A stretch of DNA of 64,000 nucleotides, from the NCBI GenBank assembly GCA_003254925.1, contig QANZ01015150.1:155106-219105 (forward strand). Direction: 5' to 3'. The DNA comes from Chamaecrista fasciculata (lineage: Eukaryota; Streptophyta; Magnoliopsida; Fabales; Fabaceae). Numbering within the stretch: position 1 is the first letter of the stretch; each line of letters starts with the position of its first letter. The notes beneath the pieces are model-generated. The model saw only the letters and a list, made by a program, of their open reading frames with translations. It ran no database searches and was not told the DNA's origin. Position numbers and translations under genes: made by a program. Shown one piece after another: positions 43,201 to 58,805 of this stretch.

Positions 43201-43638
43201 TTCCTTCGCAAACAATTCCTGAAGCACTTTGCATACCACAGAGACGACAGGAACCAATAATGCGATACACTTTGAAGCATCAGACGAAGCTGAAAACGCA
43301 GATAACAGATGAAACAACTCTTTTGCGACTGCTATTCGACCCAAGGTATCACCTTCAGAACAATAGCGGCTACGAAAGTTAAGAGCAGCATAAAGCCAGA
43401 TCGCCTCAAAGGGTGGGTCGACCTTAGCTTGAACTAACACATAAGATGCATTAACATTAGGAGAAAAATTCGGAGCTTCTTGGCGAACTTCAGCTAAAAA
43501 GTCTTGGATTGATTGTTTCAGCTTGAGATCGTACTTCTCATCAGGAAAAGGGACCAAATCAGATAAATTTATGGGATAACTTATGGAACTCATTATATCT
43601 GAAGTGATGCCGATCAATGATGGATAATGAGAACTCAC
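40296..43638 (-). CDS. Conserved plant protein of unknown function
   Basis: Exons 43638-42801, 42552-42500, 41193-41045, 40963-40812 and 40714-40296 give 536 residues. Residues 1-280 are helical and rich in Leu/Ala/Val (LFHLLSAFSASSDASKCIAL, VVSVVCKVLQELFAKELSEK), reminiscent of ARM/HEAT-like alpha-solenoid folds, but I see no clear repeat. The middle (298-397) is also helical (ILLRRVILDAVLLVEYPFLY). The C-terminal 140 residues are polar, with a basic patch GKRKQK that could be a nuclear localisation signal and an acidic end SSDESEVEDPVSDSE. I chose the exon 1 donor TTTTTG|GTCAGTGAG because it keeps phase with the 53-nt exon 2; a donor three bases further on would break it. Exon 2 exists in two identical copies (see the duplication at 42.1-42.6 kb). 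I cannot name the family. Confidence 0.75.
42069..42640. repeat. Tandem duplication containing exon 2, with an N at the junction
   Basis: Two copies of about 270 bp begin at 42069 and 42378 with tgcatatacacattacacac. Each contains the complete 53-nt exon (42244-42192 and 42552-42500) with its own splice sites and identical coding sequence. The copies differ by only a few bases. A T-rich run and a single ambiguous base at 42377 mark the border. Using both exons together would break the frame (53 is not a multiple of three). Confidence 0.85.
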
Positions 43639-43639
43639 A

Positions 43640-43857
43640 GGCGGGAGTTTCCGTCCAAACTCGCGTTGAAGCAGAGTACAAATTTCTGCTTAACAAATGG
43701 TTTGACACTCTAGGGTTTAATACAGGTCTCATTTTTTTGGCCTGAAGGGTTTAAGACAAGGTTTAGTTGCACCGGTTCATTTAGACCAGGCCCCGGTTCA
43801 TTTTCCAATTAAACGACGATGTGAAATTTGCGTTTTGCTACTTGATTCATATTTTTT
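43640..43857. other. Short divergent promoter region
   Basis: 5' flank of the minus-strand unknown gene. It contains the telo-box-like ctagggttta (43712-43721), a motif common near transcription starts of plant housekeeping genes. Confidence 0.35.
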
Positions 43858-44190
43858 AGGGTAAATTACACTTTGGTACCTTGTTCTATGGACTGATTTC
43901 ATTTTGGTACACCACTCTTTCAAAAGTGACACTTTGGTACTATGTCCTTTGCACCGTTAACATTTTGGTACCTTGTTGACATTTTGGTACCTTGTTCTTT
44001 GCACCTTTAACACTTTAGTACCCTAAAAAAGATAAAACAGGGACACAGGGTAACAAATCGTGAAAGAACAAAGTACCAGGGTATAAAAGTGTTAAAAGTG
44101 CAAAGAACAAGATACTAAAATGTCACTTTTAAAAGGAAAGGGTATTAAAATGTTAAAGGTGCAAAGAATAACGTACCAAAGTGTAATTTA
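43858..44190. repeat. Foldback element (taaattacactttggtac family)
   Basis: Left end taaattacactttggtacc; right end gtaccaaagtgtaattta. The arms consist of repeated ttggtaccttgttctttgc words and their complements. It lies between the divergent unknown gene and the saposin-like gene, so it may contribute to their shared promoter space. A half-copy of the family is at 60.17-60.3 kb. Confidence 0.75.
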
Positions 44191-44550
44191 TATTTTTTTT
44201 ACCGAGCAAAATTCCAAATCTAATATTAAAGCGGCACTACGTGTTCTCTCGCACCTTATTGGTCGAAAGAGACTAGCTCACTGTTTCAAGCTTCTCTCAG
44301 CCAATCAGATTGCTGGAAACGTGAGTTTTAATTTTTTAACTCCTAACAAAAAAAATAAAACCCTATAAACTATAAAGTGAGTAGTCATAATTCATAATTC
44401 CTAGTATTTCATTACTGTTCTATTGATCTTCATCTTAAAGCAAAAACGTACATTAATTTTTGAGAAAATCCATCTTTTAGAGGGTCTCTTCAAGGAATCA
44501 TTTCTTCGGTAATTCGAATTCGAAAGACTTGTAAGAGGAAGACGAAGGCG

Positions 44551-47245
44551 ATGAAGGCGATTCTTTACGTCGTGGTTGTATTACTGGTTATTTCAGCGTG
44601 GATGCCAGTCTCTCACTGCGCCAAGAAATCAATGGCAGGAGCTAGAAGGGAAGACATTCCGTACATCAAATGCCAAGTTTGTGAAATACTTGCAAAGCAA
44701 TTGTATCAGCAAGTTCAGAAAAAGCAAGCTGAGATCGCTCCCAAGAAGGTATATATACATTTTATTTTTCCCTCATCAGGTTTTTCTCTAAATCACTAGA
44801 TGGTGTCAGTTTGAGTACTAATAAAGTGAGCTCGAGTAGTTTTCTGTAATGTAATTCTTTGATTTCGGGTGGTAGATCTCGGAGTACCAGATCATAGAGA
44901 TAGCAGAGAATGTTTGCAATCTGAAGAAGGTGGAAGCTGATTGGATATTGAAGATAGATATTGTAGAAAAAGAAAATAGACTCGAGGTACTAGGATCTAT
45001 CAACTTCTCAATTTTGTCCTTTCGTGCACCCTAACGGTTTTTTTCTGGTTTCTATGGAATTCGGATGGAATATCTGTTAAATGAGAGCATTAGAGTTTTA
45101 ATACCTGGACGTTGTTTTTTTTTTTATTCCCCTTCTTTCTTTCTTATCAGCTGGTGGAGCAAGACTCTGAAGGGCAATGCAATTCAGAATGCAAGACAAT
45201 TGAGCAGGCTTGTCAGGAGGTATGGCTTAGCTCTTACCTTATACTGAATGTTTTTGTTTGTCTCCCGTGAAATAGATGTTCTTCTCATGATCATCCATTT
45301 TGAAATGGAAAGAGAGAGAGAACGAGGCATAATTGTAGTTAACATAATGTTTTTTATATTTTCGATTGATTGAACACACTTTAGTGATGCTTCACCCTTT
45401 ATCAATCATTATCATCTGGACTTTACTATCTCTATTGGTTTTACACCTGTATATATATGCATATTCTTTAGCACTTTTGAAGTACTTAATAAATCTCTGC
45501 TGGGACATTCAATATTGATGTATATTTGAAATCTGCAGGTAATAGGATATTCTGATACAGATGTCGCTGAATATCTATATAAATCCAAGCCAGATATTAG
45601 TTCATTGCTCAGTTATTTCTGTAAAGACCTTACTAAGGCATGCAGTACCCAGCCACCCCCTGTACCTAAGGTAACATCATCTTCTAGTCATATGTCTGTA
45701 ACCTTCATATAACTTTTGTTGTTTTCTATTGGTGTATACCATCTATGTGATGATGTATACAGTTTGATCGTGATATATATTTGAGCCTCTTCATTTAATA
45801 TTGAGTCTGGCTGTTGCGACTGTATACGAGTATTAGACATTATTCGGCTCATCTACAAACTTGTATAAGAACCAGCTTGTGGTGCCTGGTCCTTTGCTCC
45901 ATATAATTAGCAAGAGCTCAACTTGAGTATGTGTGATGACGTACTGTTAGTACTCCATCTTTTTATAGTAGAGGATAAACCATCATAATTAATCACAGTA
46001 TATAATATTTTGCTATCTTCATTGTCTTTCAAATTTTGACTACAAACATCAATGCAATCCCTGAAATACCTATTCATGGACTGAATGAGATGTGGTTCAG
46101 CACCTAATGACTATTAGTTCCAAAGGTAAGGATAAACTTACCAACTGGCATTCAGAAAAATATGCTCCTACTTGTAGATCTTTCTGTAGTCGCAATGAAC
46201 TTAGACTGATTTTGGAGAAAATTTAGAGCGGGAGTGTTGCATCTCTACAATGTTCTCTGTTTTCTTTTCCCTTAAAATTTTTACATGCTATATTTAAACT
46301 TTGTTACCCTAATATATGAATCAGAATATTTTTCATTGTGTTTTCGTGTAATTGTAGTTTATTGCCTCCAAGGTTGTGAGTTGTGACAGTTGGATATGTA
46401 AATGTCCAACAATTAAAGTCATTCTCCCTTCTTTGAATTGTATATTTTGGATTTTTTAACTTTGATACAATGAAATTAACTAAACTTGATGTGCGCTGAA
46501 CATTATTGATTAAAAGTAGAAATAGAATAGTACAATGCCCAAGTTCTCAACTGATTTTTTGTGTGTTGCAGGACAGGGCTCCTGGAGAACCTTTTGTTCC
46601 AAAATCATCTAAAGAGGCTGAAATGGAAAAGCTATTAAAATCTATGGAGGTAGTTTGCTTCTTAAACTTGTTTTTAATCTTAAGAGGAAGATTAACTGAT
46701 AAAAGCTCAAATTGAACTTAACATGAGTTAAACCTAGGACCTCCTTAATCAAAGCCTAGGTGGGGGATTCATCCATACAATACTTGCTTCGTTCTGTTAT
46801 TGGTAGCACATTACGTTCTTACTGTATTTCATTCTGCTTCAGGGAATGCCAGGAGCACCCAACATGAAAATGTATTCTAGGGAGGAGTTAATGAATAATA
46901 TGCAGAACATAGGTGAAGATGCTGACGAAGAAGATGAGGATGATGATGAGGCTGACTTCCCATCAAAACTGGTATAAAGAATATTTCATGTTTACTCAAA
47001 TTCATTGAAATCTTTTAGAATCATTGATCATGTTAAACATCCACATCTTGAAGGGGAAAGTTTTGAAAAGAAAAGAAAGTGGAAAAAGTGACTGGAAACA
47101 GAAAATAAGAAGAGGAATTTCAGACACAACTACGTCACTGAAGAGACATGCAGACAAAGTCTCCAATCGAATTCGGCAATGGTGGAGGGGGAAGAAGGCA
47201 GCGACTTCGAAAAAGGGCCCAAAGACAGGCAAGTCAGAACTTTAG
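44551..47245 (+). CDS. Saposin-like ER/secretory protein (canopy/MSAP, DUF3456-type)
   Basis: Exons 44551-44748, 44876-44986, 45151-45219, 45539-45670, 46572-46649, 46843-46971 and 47054-47245 give 302 residues. Residues 1-24 form a clear signal peptide (basic start, VVVVLLVI core, cleavage near SHCA|KK). The saposin-type Cys pattern follows: CQVCEILAKQL (about 41-51), NVCNLKK, GQCNSECKTIEQACQE, YFCKDLTKACS. This fits the canopy/MIR-interacting saposin-like group, ER proteins proposed to help fold receptors in animals; a role in plants is not established. A Pro-rich linker, an acidic run EDADEEDEDDDEAD (about 221-234) and a Lys/Arg-rich tail follow. The C-terminus is KSEL, which resembles KDEL-type ER-retrieval signals. 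The ATG at 44551 is the first in frame and gives the signal peptide. Confidence 0.85.
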
Positions 47246-48190
47246 TGCCTCACTGCATCTCTTGATTGCTGAAGAACTTCAAAAATTTATCGGTTCGTGT
47301 TGACAAAGGTTCATTTAAGGTCTCAATGCCAAGATAGAACAGGATGAAGAATTACAGGGAAGGAAAGCAATTCAATGAGACTTCAACATGTTCCTTATAG
47401 AAACAGTTGGGGATGATCTATATATTCTGATCAGGTATTTGCTACCTACATGTACTTTAGTGTGACACACTTGTTGATTTACGGTGGTAGACGTTTAAAT
47501 GTTAGCACGATACATAATTTTATAATGTTCCACTGGCGGATTGTTTCTTGATTTGCCACCAGGCTTCTATGGAAAGTTAGACAACTATGAAAATTTTTGG
47601 ATGTGCCTCTTTCCCTTTCTTTTTTTCTTTCCAAGAAACAAATAACACATGTTTCGCCTGAATTTCCTCCTGGTGGTGGTGTTTACAAAAATTTTAAAAA
47701 AAAAAAATTACAACACCCGAAAAACGAGAAAAAGAAAAAAGTTCGTGAAATATGCTTGAATTTGAACACGGAAGATTACAACCCATGTAAGGCCTATAGG
47801 CTATAATAATTAAAGCAGAAGATCTTTGTAGTGATTTGAAGCAAAGCAACCCTTCAATTCCTTGGTACATCATCTGAAATAAAAATTTCGTACGAACTGA
47901 AATGCTTTTACGCTCAAGTTAGCAAAATCAATATCTAGCTGATCACAGGTGTTGGCAATAGAGAAGAAAAATCCATGATTAATAAAAAAAAATACATAGA
48001 ATTTCAAAATTTCTCATCATTACATCCAGAGACATGTGAAAAAATAACTCAGTTATAGCTGAATCCATGTCACAGCCCTTAAATAGCAACCTCTTCATAG
48101 ATATCGAGGCAGCAAGTGTTGTTAATTCTTCAACAACACACTAACATCCCAAAAGTTGCTAGGGAAATATAAATATGATCCTACAATCCA
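47246..48190. other. 3' flanks of two convergent genes
   Basis: UTR and spacer between the saposin-like gene and PRMT1. The Lys-rich frame near 47.6-47.8 kb is low complexity. No other feature seen. Confidence 0.5.
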
Positions 48191-48193
48191 GGA

Positions 48194-52961
<4,768 letters not shown>

Positions 52962-53103
52962 TTTACTCACTCTGCCGCCACTACAACTCGAAGTCTCTGA
53001 TTGAGAATGATTGTTGTCCTCACAAAGTTAAATTAAATTTAAGGGACTTTTCTTTATTGAGGCGGCAACAGAATTAGGGTTTTAGCTAGGGGTTTTAGAA
53101 TTT

Positions 53104-53680
53104 GGCTTAAGTGCAATTTTGGTCCCCTAACTTTCGCAAAGGTCTCAATTTGGTCCCCTAACTTTTTTTGTTGCAATTTTGGTCCCCTAACTTTTTGTTG
53201 CAATTTTGGTCCCCTAACTTTTGAAAGCGTCTCACTGTTGGTCCCAAGTGCACTTTTTCCATTCATTATCTGCCGTTAGTGCCGATCTAAAGGCTGAGTT
53301 GGTTGATGACGTGATAAATATGAGTGAAGTGGATTAAAAAAGGACCATTTTGCGGAGACGTTTTCATGACTTGGAAGTGCACTTTGGACTAATAGTGAGA
53401 CGTTTTCAAGAGTTAGGGGACCAAAATTGTAACAAAAAAAGTTATGGGACCAAATTGATACTTTTGCAAAAGTTAGGGGACCAAATTGAGACCTTTACGA
53501 AAGTTAAGGGACCAAAATTGCAACAAAAAAATTTAGGGGACCAAAATTGCAACAAAAAAATTTAGGGGACCAAATTGAGACCTTTGCGAAAGTTAAGGGA
53601 CCAAAATTGCAACAAAAAAAGTTAAGGGACCAAATTGAGACTTTTACAAAAAGTTAGGGGACCAAAATTGCACTTAAGCC
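53104..53680. mobile_element. MULE-like foldback element with 10-bp target duplication
   Basis: Ends are GGCTTAAGTGCAATTTTGGT and its complement. They are flanked by identical TTTAGAATTT copies (53094-53103 and 53681-53690). A 9-11-bp duplication plus very long inverted ends fits Mutator-like elements. The arms are arrays of ggtcccctaactttt-type words, with several tandem aggggaccaaaattgcaac units in the right arm. No transposase frame. It lies about 140 bp upstream of the PRMT1 start codon, close to its promoter. Its terminus matches that of the large palindrome at 56.5 kb. Confidence 0.85.
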
Positions 53681-54204
53681 TTTAGAATTTCTTTTGGTTC
53701 TGGACTTCTGGTTTTAGCGTGATTGCATGGACCCCATTGACGGCACTAAATTTAAATAAGTTATTGTCTTAACTCTTATCAGTTAGATAGAGATTTTTTT
53801 TTCAGAAAAAAAAAAAGTTTGGTTTAAATTAACTTTTTGCTGATTTTTTTTTACTCTTTTTTAGTTTTTATTTTTTTTTACAATAATAAGTTTTCTTGGC
53901 TTATCCATATAATGGTATTCAAGTCTTTTTAACCATGTAGATTCCAGAATTTTTTTAAATATTATACTTAGAAAAAATCAATTATTTATGATTTTTTTTT
54001 GGGGACAGAATTATTTATGATTTTATGCATTGTTTTAATGTTTAGTATAGTACTTCACTATTTTTGTATTTTTTTTGTCAATGTTAGGCGTGGGTTTTAA
54101 TCTGGGTCACTATTTTGACAATCCAGTGAGGACTGAAATTGAGTTAGGACCAGACTCGGACATTTGAGCCCCAGCCCATAGTACCTCCGTTGCTCTCCTT
54201 TTTG

Positions 54205-54425
54205 GCCAAATCCTGTTTTGATCCCCTAATTTTTTCTAAAAGTTACGTTTTGGTCCCTAAATTTTTTTTTGTTCTATTTTGGTTTCTGAAATTTTCAAAG
54301 AGTTTCACCGGTCCATTTCCATCCACTTTTCTGTTAAAAGAAAAAATTGATTTTCATCCCTCAGAATTTTTTTCTTTTTCATTAAGGCCCTTTTCCTTTT
54401 GTAACAGGGATCAAAATGCAATTAA
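54205..54425. repeat. Foldback or half-element of the ggtccc type
   Basis: Left part aaatcctgttttgatcccct; right part agggatcaaaatgcaatt. The middle contains agttacgttttggtcccta words like the 28-kb foldback. Poorly preserved. Confidence 0.45.
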
Positions 54426-54429
54426 AAAA

Positions 54430-55335
54430 TAAAATGAGGCCTAAATGTATAAAATGGGCCTTTCTTCTTCTTCCTCTTCAAATTTCTTCTGTTTGTGTAC
54501 CCAATAACCATATTCTATAGTAATAAACTAAAACAAGAGTAATAAACAAGAGTATATGTAATATAGTTCAATTAAAATACTCACTGGTTAAAAAACAACA
54601 AGCAAGATATAAAATTGACTAAAAGCAACATAAACCAATTAAGAAATTAGCATTAAGTTATAATCTAAGACACCATAAATAATGTCATGGCAGCTCAATA
54701 TTTAGTTATTTACTGCTAGCGCGTTGTAACTACGTGAGGCCAACCTAATGAGTTCAAGAGCTAACAAAGTTGTGAAATATTAACTTTCAAGTCATTGTTA
54801 TCAAATATATATCTCAAATTCGCATGTAGGAAATTATAAAAAAATGATATCGGTATAAGGTAATCCCTAAATTAATATGTTGGATCCAGTTAAAAGATAT
54901 CATAGTCATAATATAAGGGCGATGAAAAATATTAATAATCAGTATAAGTTTGCAACTGTATTCTAATACCATCAAGGACATTAAGGATAGGGTTAGTTTT
55001 TTTTTTTTTTCTTTTCTTTTTTTTCATAGAAAGGAGGATTGCATTATTAACCTATTGCGTTAGTCTTTTTTCGTAAGGCATGCCTTGGAGAAGAGAATCT
55101 ATTGCGTTATTAACCTAGTGTAAATGCGTGTGTAGGTGTGTTATCATTTACATAAAATAAGCCAATAATCGAGTTTAGGGTAGGATACATGATTTTATTA
55201 TCATTCATATTTGTATTTATTTGTCATGTTCAATGCTTAGGTCGTATAACTTGATAAATTTTTCGTATCCATTTTTTCTATATCTAAAATATTTTATATT
55301 TTTTAAATACTATACGTAGTTAAAAAAAAAAAAAA
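54430..55335. other. AT-rich intergenic, nothing recognised
   Basis: No coding, RNA or defined repeat structure seen. Confidence 0.5.
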
Positions 55336-55340
55336 AGGGT

Positions 55341-55500
55341 AAGTCTTAGCACAAAGATAAGGTTGCTATCTGGTGACCAAGAGGTCAGGGTTCAAATCTT
55401 AGAAACAGTAGTCTCTCTACAAAGCAGAGGTAAAACTGCGTACATCTTGACCCTCCTCAGACCTCACATAGTGAGAGCCTCGTGCACTGAGTCACCTTTT
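55341..55500 (+). mobile_element. Au-type SINE (tRNA-derived)
   Basis: An A-box-like region (cttagcacaaagataagg) and B box GGGTTCAAATC (55388-55398) are followed by the diagnostic 3' part of plant Au SINEs: aaagcagaggtaaaactgcg, tacatcttgaccc and gagcctcgtgcactgagtc, ending in a T run. The copy is moderately diverged. Inserted on the plus strand after a long A run. Confidence 0.8.
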
Positions 55501-55502
55501 TT

Positions 55503-56538
55503 ATACGTACTTTAAAAAAATGAGTGTGTAATAATAGTTTAGAAATTAAATATATATGATATATAATATTCAATATCTTCAACTAAAATAAATTAATTAA
55601 ATACATAATAAATATATATAATGTAAAATTAAATGCATAAAGAATTGTAAAATATTTATATTATAATTAAAATAATAAATATCATATATCCAAATTATCT
55701 ATTTATTTCAAATGAATATATGATCTTTAATGCAATGTACTCACTCACTTGACGTTTAAAAAATCTGCTATGTACCCCCATACTACTGTCGAATATAAGT
55801 TATTTCCTTTGGATAGGTTTAGACAAATATTCTAAATAATTGTTCAAATTGTCATCATATAATTTTTTTCATCTTTTGATTTTTCACAAATATCTTTCAT
55901 TTGGTTGAGGTAATTTTATTCGAAACACTATCGGATAATATTGGATAATATGAGCACTTTCTCAGCAAAAATTCAAGCTTAAGTTTATTATATTATAGGA
56001 GACTAATACCTTTCAAAAAATTCATCCTTGTTGGTTGGTTTAACATGCATCATGCATGCATACATTATTTATTTTTTTATTTCTTTCTTATTATTCTTCA
56101 ATTTTGTTTTTGGTTCTGAACTTCTGATTCTTTGTCATGCAAGTACTTCTAGGCCCCGGCCCTGCAATGTGCATTGCCAGTAGTCATGAACACATGCATG
56201 ACTGCATGAGTCATGTACCAGCAGTATCAGTATATATATGGATAAATTAAAGCCCAAAGCCCCAAATGAGTATGGCAGCGAGTTATTGAGAGAATGAGAG
56301 TTGAGACTTCACTTTGGGTTTGTCATACATAAATATATATATACAAGTTTTCAAAGGCACAGTTGGGCTCAGACAAATTAAATTAGTATAAATACCCAAA
56401 AGTATGTAGAAATACTCTCAGGTTCCCAGTCCCACATGTTGAAACACTAAAATCAATAAGAATATTTGTTATTAAAAAATGTAATATTATGAAGATAATA
56501 CACTGACTTGTAGAACCTGCAATAAGTTTGAATTTTAC
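55503..56538. other. AT-rich intergenic, nothing recognised
   Basis: Long AT-rich stretch with several homopolymer and TA tracts, no gene or defined repeat. Confidence 0.5.
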
Positions 56539-57060
56539 GCTTAAGTGCACTTTTGGTCTCATAACTATGACAAAGATTTTAATTCGATCCCATAACTATT
56601 TTTGTTGCAGATTTGGTCTCATAACTTCTCAAAAGGTTCCACCGTTATTAGTCCCTTGGTGAATTCCATCCATATTTAGCCGTTAAGTGTGACGTGGCGT
56701 AGTGACTAGGATTCTGATGTGGCGAAATAAAATAAGATGGACTGAATTAGGATCTATATGCAAGATATTAGAACTTCTCTATAACTATTCCACAATATAT
56801 ACAAAGAGCTTTAATGAATTCTTCATTTCTCATGTTTTCTTAGAACTGGGGTTTTGATTTAACCTCTTGATTCTTCAGATTTCTGAGTTCGTTGACTTGC
56901 TCTGTTTTCAAATCCCAATCTCGGTGAGTTTCCAACATCCCTATTATTGTACTTTCTTCCGATGCGTATTTTCAATTTTCTTGACTCGATTTTCCGAATT
57001 CTCTGGCTTTAATTTTACTTTCTCCATGAACAATTTTTTAGAATACTTCTTCGTACAAGA

Positions 57061-57357
57061 ATGGCCATTAAGACGATGGAATTGCTGAAAAGTTGCGCGT
57101 CACCGGAAGAAATAATGGAAGTGTTGGCTTCGGTGGCTTCCGATTTGGGCAATGTGACTGATGATATGGATGCGTTGCAGGTGATTCCATTGAAGGGTGC
57201 GATGACTAATGAGGTTTTCCGGGTAAACTGGCCAACCAAAAAGGCGATTCTCTCAGGAAAGTTCTGGTCCGATTGTACGGTGAAGGTGTTGATATCTTCT
57301 TCAACAAGGAAGAAGAGGTTCGCACCTTTGAGTGTATGTCGAAGCATATCCACATAA
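57061..57357 (+). pseudogene. Choline/ethanolamine kinase first-exon fragment, left arm
   Basis: Begins MAIKTMELLKSCASPEEIME and includes [20 protein letters not shown], the N-terminal region with the GAMTN motif typical of plant choline kinases. Choline kinase phosphorylates choline in the CDP-choline route to phosphatidylcholine. The frame shifts after VNWPTK: one base is missing relative to the right arm, giving an unrelated tail. Only about the first 55 residues are meaningful; the kinase catalytic core was never captured. Confidence 0.8.
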
Positions 57358-57689
57358 TTCAATTGCGCAAACCCTAGAATGAAGTCTTTTTAATCGATTA
57401 AATTGGTCCTTTTTATATAGATTCAATCGATTTCATTAAAGCTCTTTGTATATATTAGGGATGACAATGGTTTAGGGTATTTAGGGTATCCGTCCATATC
57501 CATCCGAAAAAATTATCCGTTATCCGACGGATACCGGATATCGGATAGGATACAGATAGTGAAAATTAAATATTTTTCGGATATTGGGCAGATACGGATA
57601 TTACCTTCAGATTCCCTATATCCGTTCGAAATGAACGGATAGTTAGGGTATCCGATATCCGATACCCTATTATCTATTTAGCAATTGAA

Positions 57690-57986
57690 TTATGTGGATA
57701 TGCTTCAACATACACTCAAAGGTGCAAACCTCTTCTTCCCTGTTGAAGAAGATATCAACACCTTCACCGTACAATCGGACCAGAACTTTCTTGAGAGAAT
57801 CGCTGTTTTTGGTTGGCCAGTTTACCTGGAAAACCTCATTAGTCATCGCACCCTTCAATGGAATCACCTGCAACGCATCCATATCATCAGTCACATTGCC
57901 TAAATCGGAAGCCACCAAAGCCAACACTTCCATATTTCTTCCGGTGAAGCGCAACTTTTCAGCAATTCCATCGTCTTAATGGCCAT
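57690..57986 (-). pseudogene. Choline/ethanolamine kinase first-exon fragment, right arm
   Basis: The mirror copy of the left-arm fragment on the minus strand. It keeps the better 3' part ([20 protein letters not shown] then [20 protein letters not shown]), but has lost one base near codon 16 (ATATGG where the left arm has ATAATGG), so the frame from its ATG is broken. Each arm is therefore damaged at a different place. Neither can give a kinase. Confidence 0.8.
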
Positions 57987-58672
57987 TCTTGTACGAAGAA
58001 GTATTCTAAAAAATTGTTCATGGAGAAAGGAAAATTAAAGCCAGAGAATTCGGAAAATCGAGTCAAGAAAATTGAAAATACGCGTCGGAAGAAAGTAGAA
58101 TAATAGGGATTTTGGAAACTCACCGAGATTGGGATTTGAAAACAGAGCAAGTCAACGAACTCAGAAACCTGAAGAATCGAGAGGTTAAATCAAAACCCCA
58201 GTTCCAAGAAAACATGAGAAATGAAGAATTCATTAAAGCTCTTTGTATATATTGTGGAATAGTTATAGAGAAGTTCTAATATGTTGCATATAGATCCTAA
58301 TTCAATCCATCTTATTTTATTTCGCCACATCATAATCCTAGTCACTACGCCACGTCACACTTAACGGCTAAATATGGATGGAATTCACCAAGGGACTAAT
58401 AATGGTGGAACCTTTTGAGAAGTTATGGGACCAAATTTGCAACAAAAATAGTTATGGGACCAAATTGAAACTTTTGTCTTAGTTATAGGACCAAAAGTGT
58501 ACTTAAGAGTGTTATCTTAAATCTTAAGATTAATGGATGCACTGCGTCATTTTGAATATTTTTTTATAGAATATATAATGTGATTAAAGTACATCTTTCT
58601 CAATACATCAATTTTTCTCCTAAGAAAAAATTTAGGTAAGTTAAATTTTGGAGACTTGATAAGGTTAAGGCA

Positions 58673-58805
58673 TGTTTTTAAGGTCTATAAATGCTTATAA
58701 AGATACTTATAGATCGCCTATCAACAAGGTTCTTATATCGGCAGCAGCCAAGCAAAAATAGAACTTAGGATGATATGAGTTATGAGACAATTTCTTACTT
58801 ATTAA
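58673..58805 (-). repeat. Diverged copy of the tRNA-derived repeat seen at 0.5-0.8 kb
   Basis: Matches the 492-775 units in order: ctataaatgcttataaagat, acttatagatcgcctatcaa, caaggttcttatatcggcag, then gatatgagttatgagacaat and ttattaaaccaatttttatt. The B box is partly decayed. Confidence 0.5.

Larger units (their letters stand above)
56540..58507. mobile_element. Giant palindromic (foldback) element carrying captured choline kinase sequence
   Basis: The left arm 56540-57366 and right arm 57681-58507 are inverted copies around a 314-bp loop. The arms stay in register: the captured ATG lies 521 bases from each outer end (57061 on +, 57986 on -). The outer ends read CTTAAGTGCACTTTTGGTC and the complement of a slightly diverged copy, matching the MULE-like element at 53.1 kb. 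Outer parts contain ggtctcataact-type words; inner parts hold a host gene fragment with 5' UTR, a 5'-UTR intron (donor CTCG|GTGAGT, acceptor TTTTTTAG) and the first coding exon. The loop holds an unrelated repeat of ggatatcc/tatccgat words and a third short copy of arm sequence (ttcattaaagctctttgt, near 57433). No transposase. No target duplication recognised. Confidence 0.85.

Noticed and set aside
53054..53565. Repetitive frames in the 53-kb region (repeated GPKLQQK-type or GDQNCNKK-type peptides)
   Set aside because: They are translations of the repeated ggaccaaaattg words in the arms of the MULE-like element.
57061..57357. Real choline kinase gene
   Set aside because: Only the first exon is present, each inverted copy is frameshifted, and no downstream catalytic exons follow within the window.
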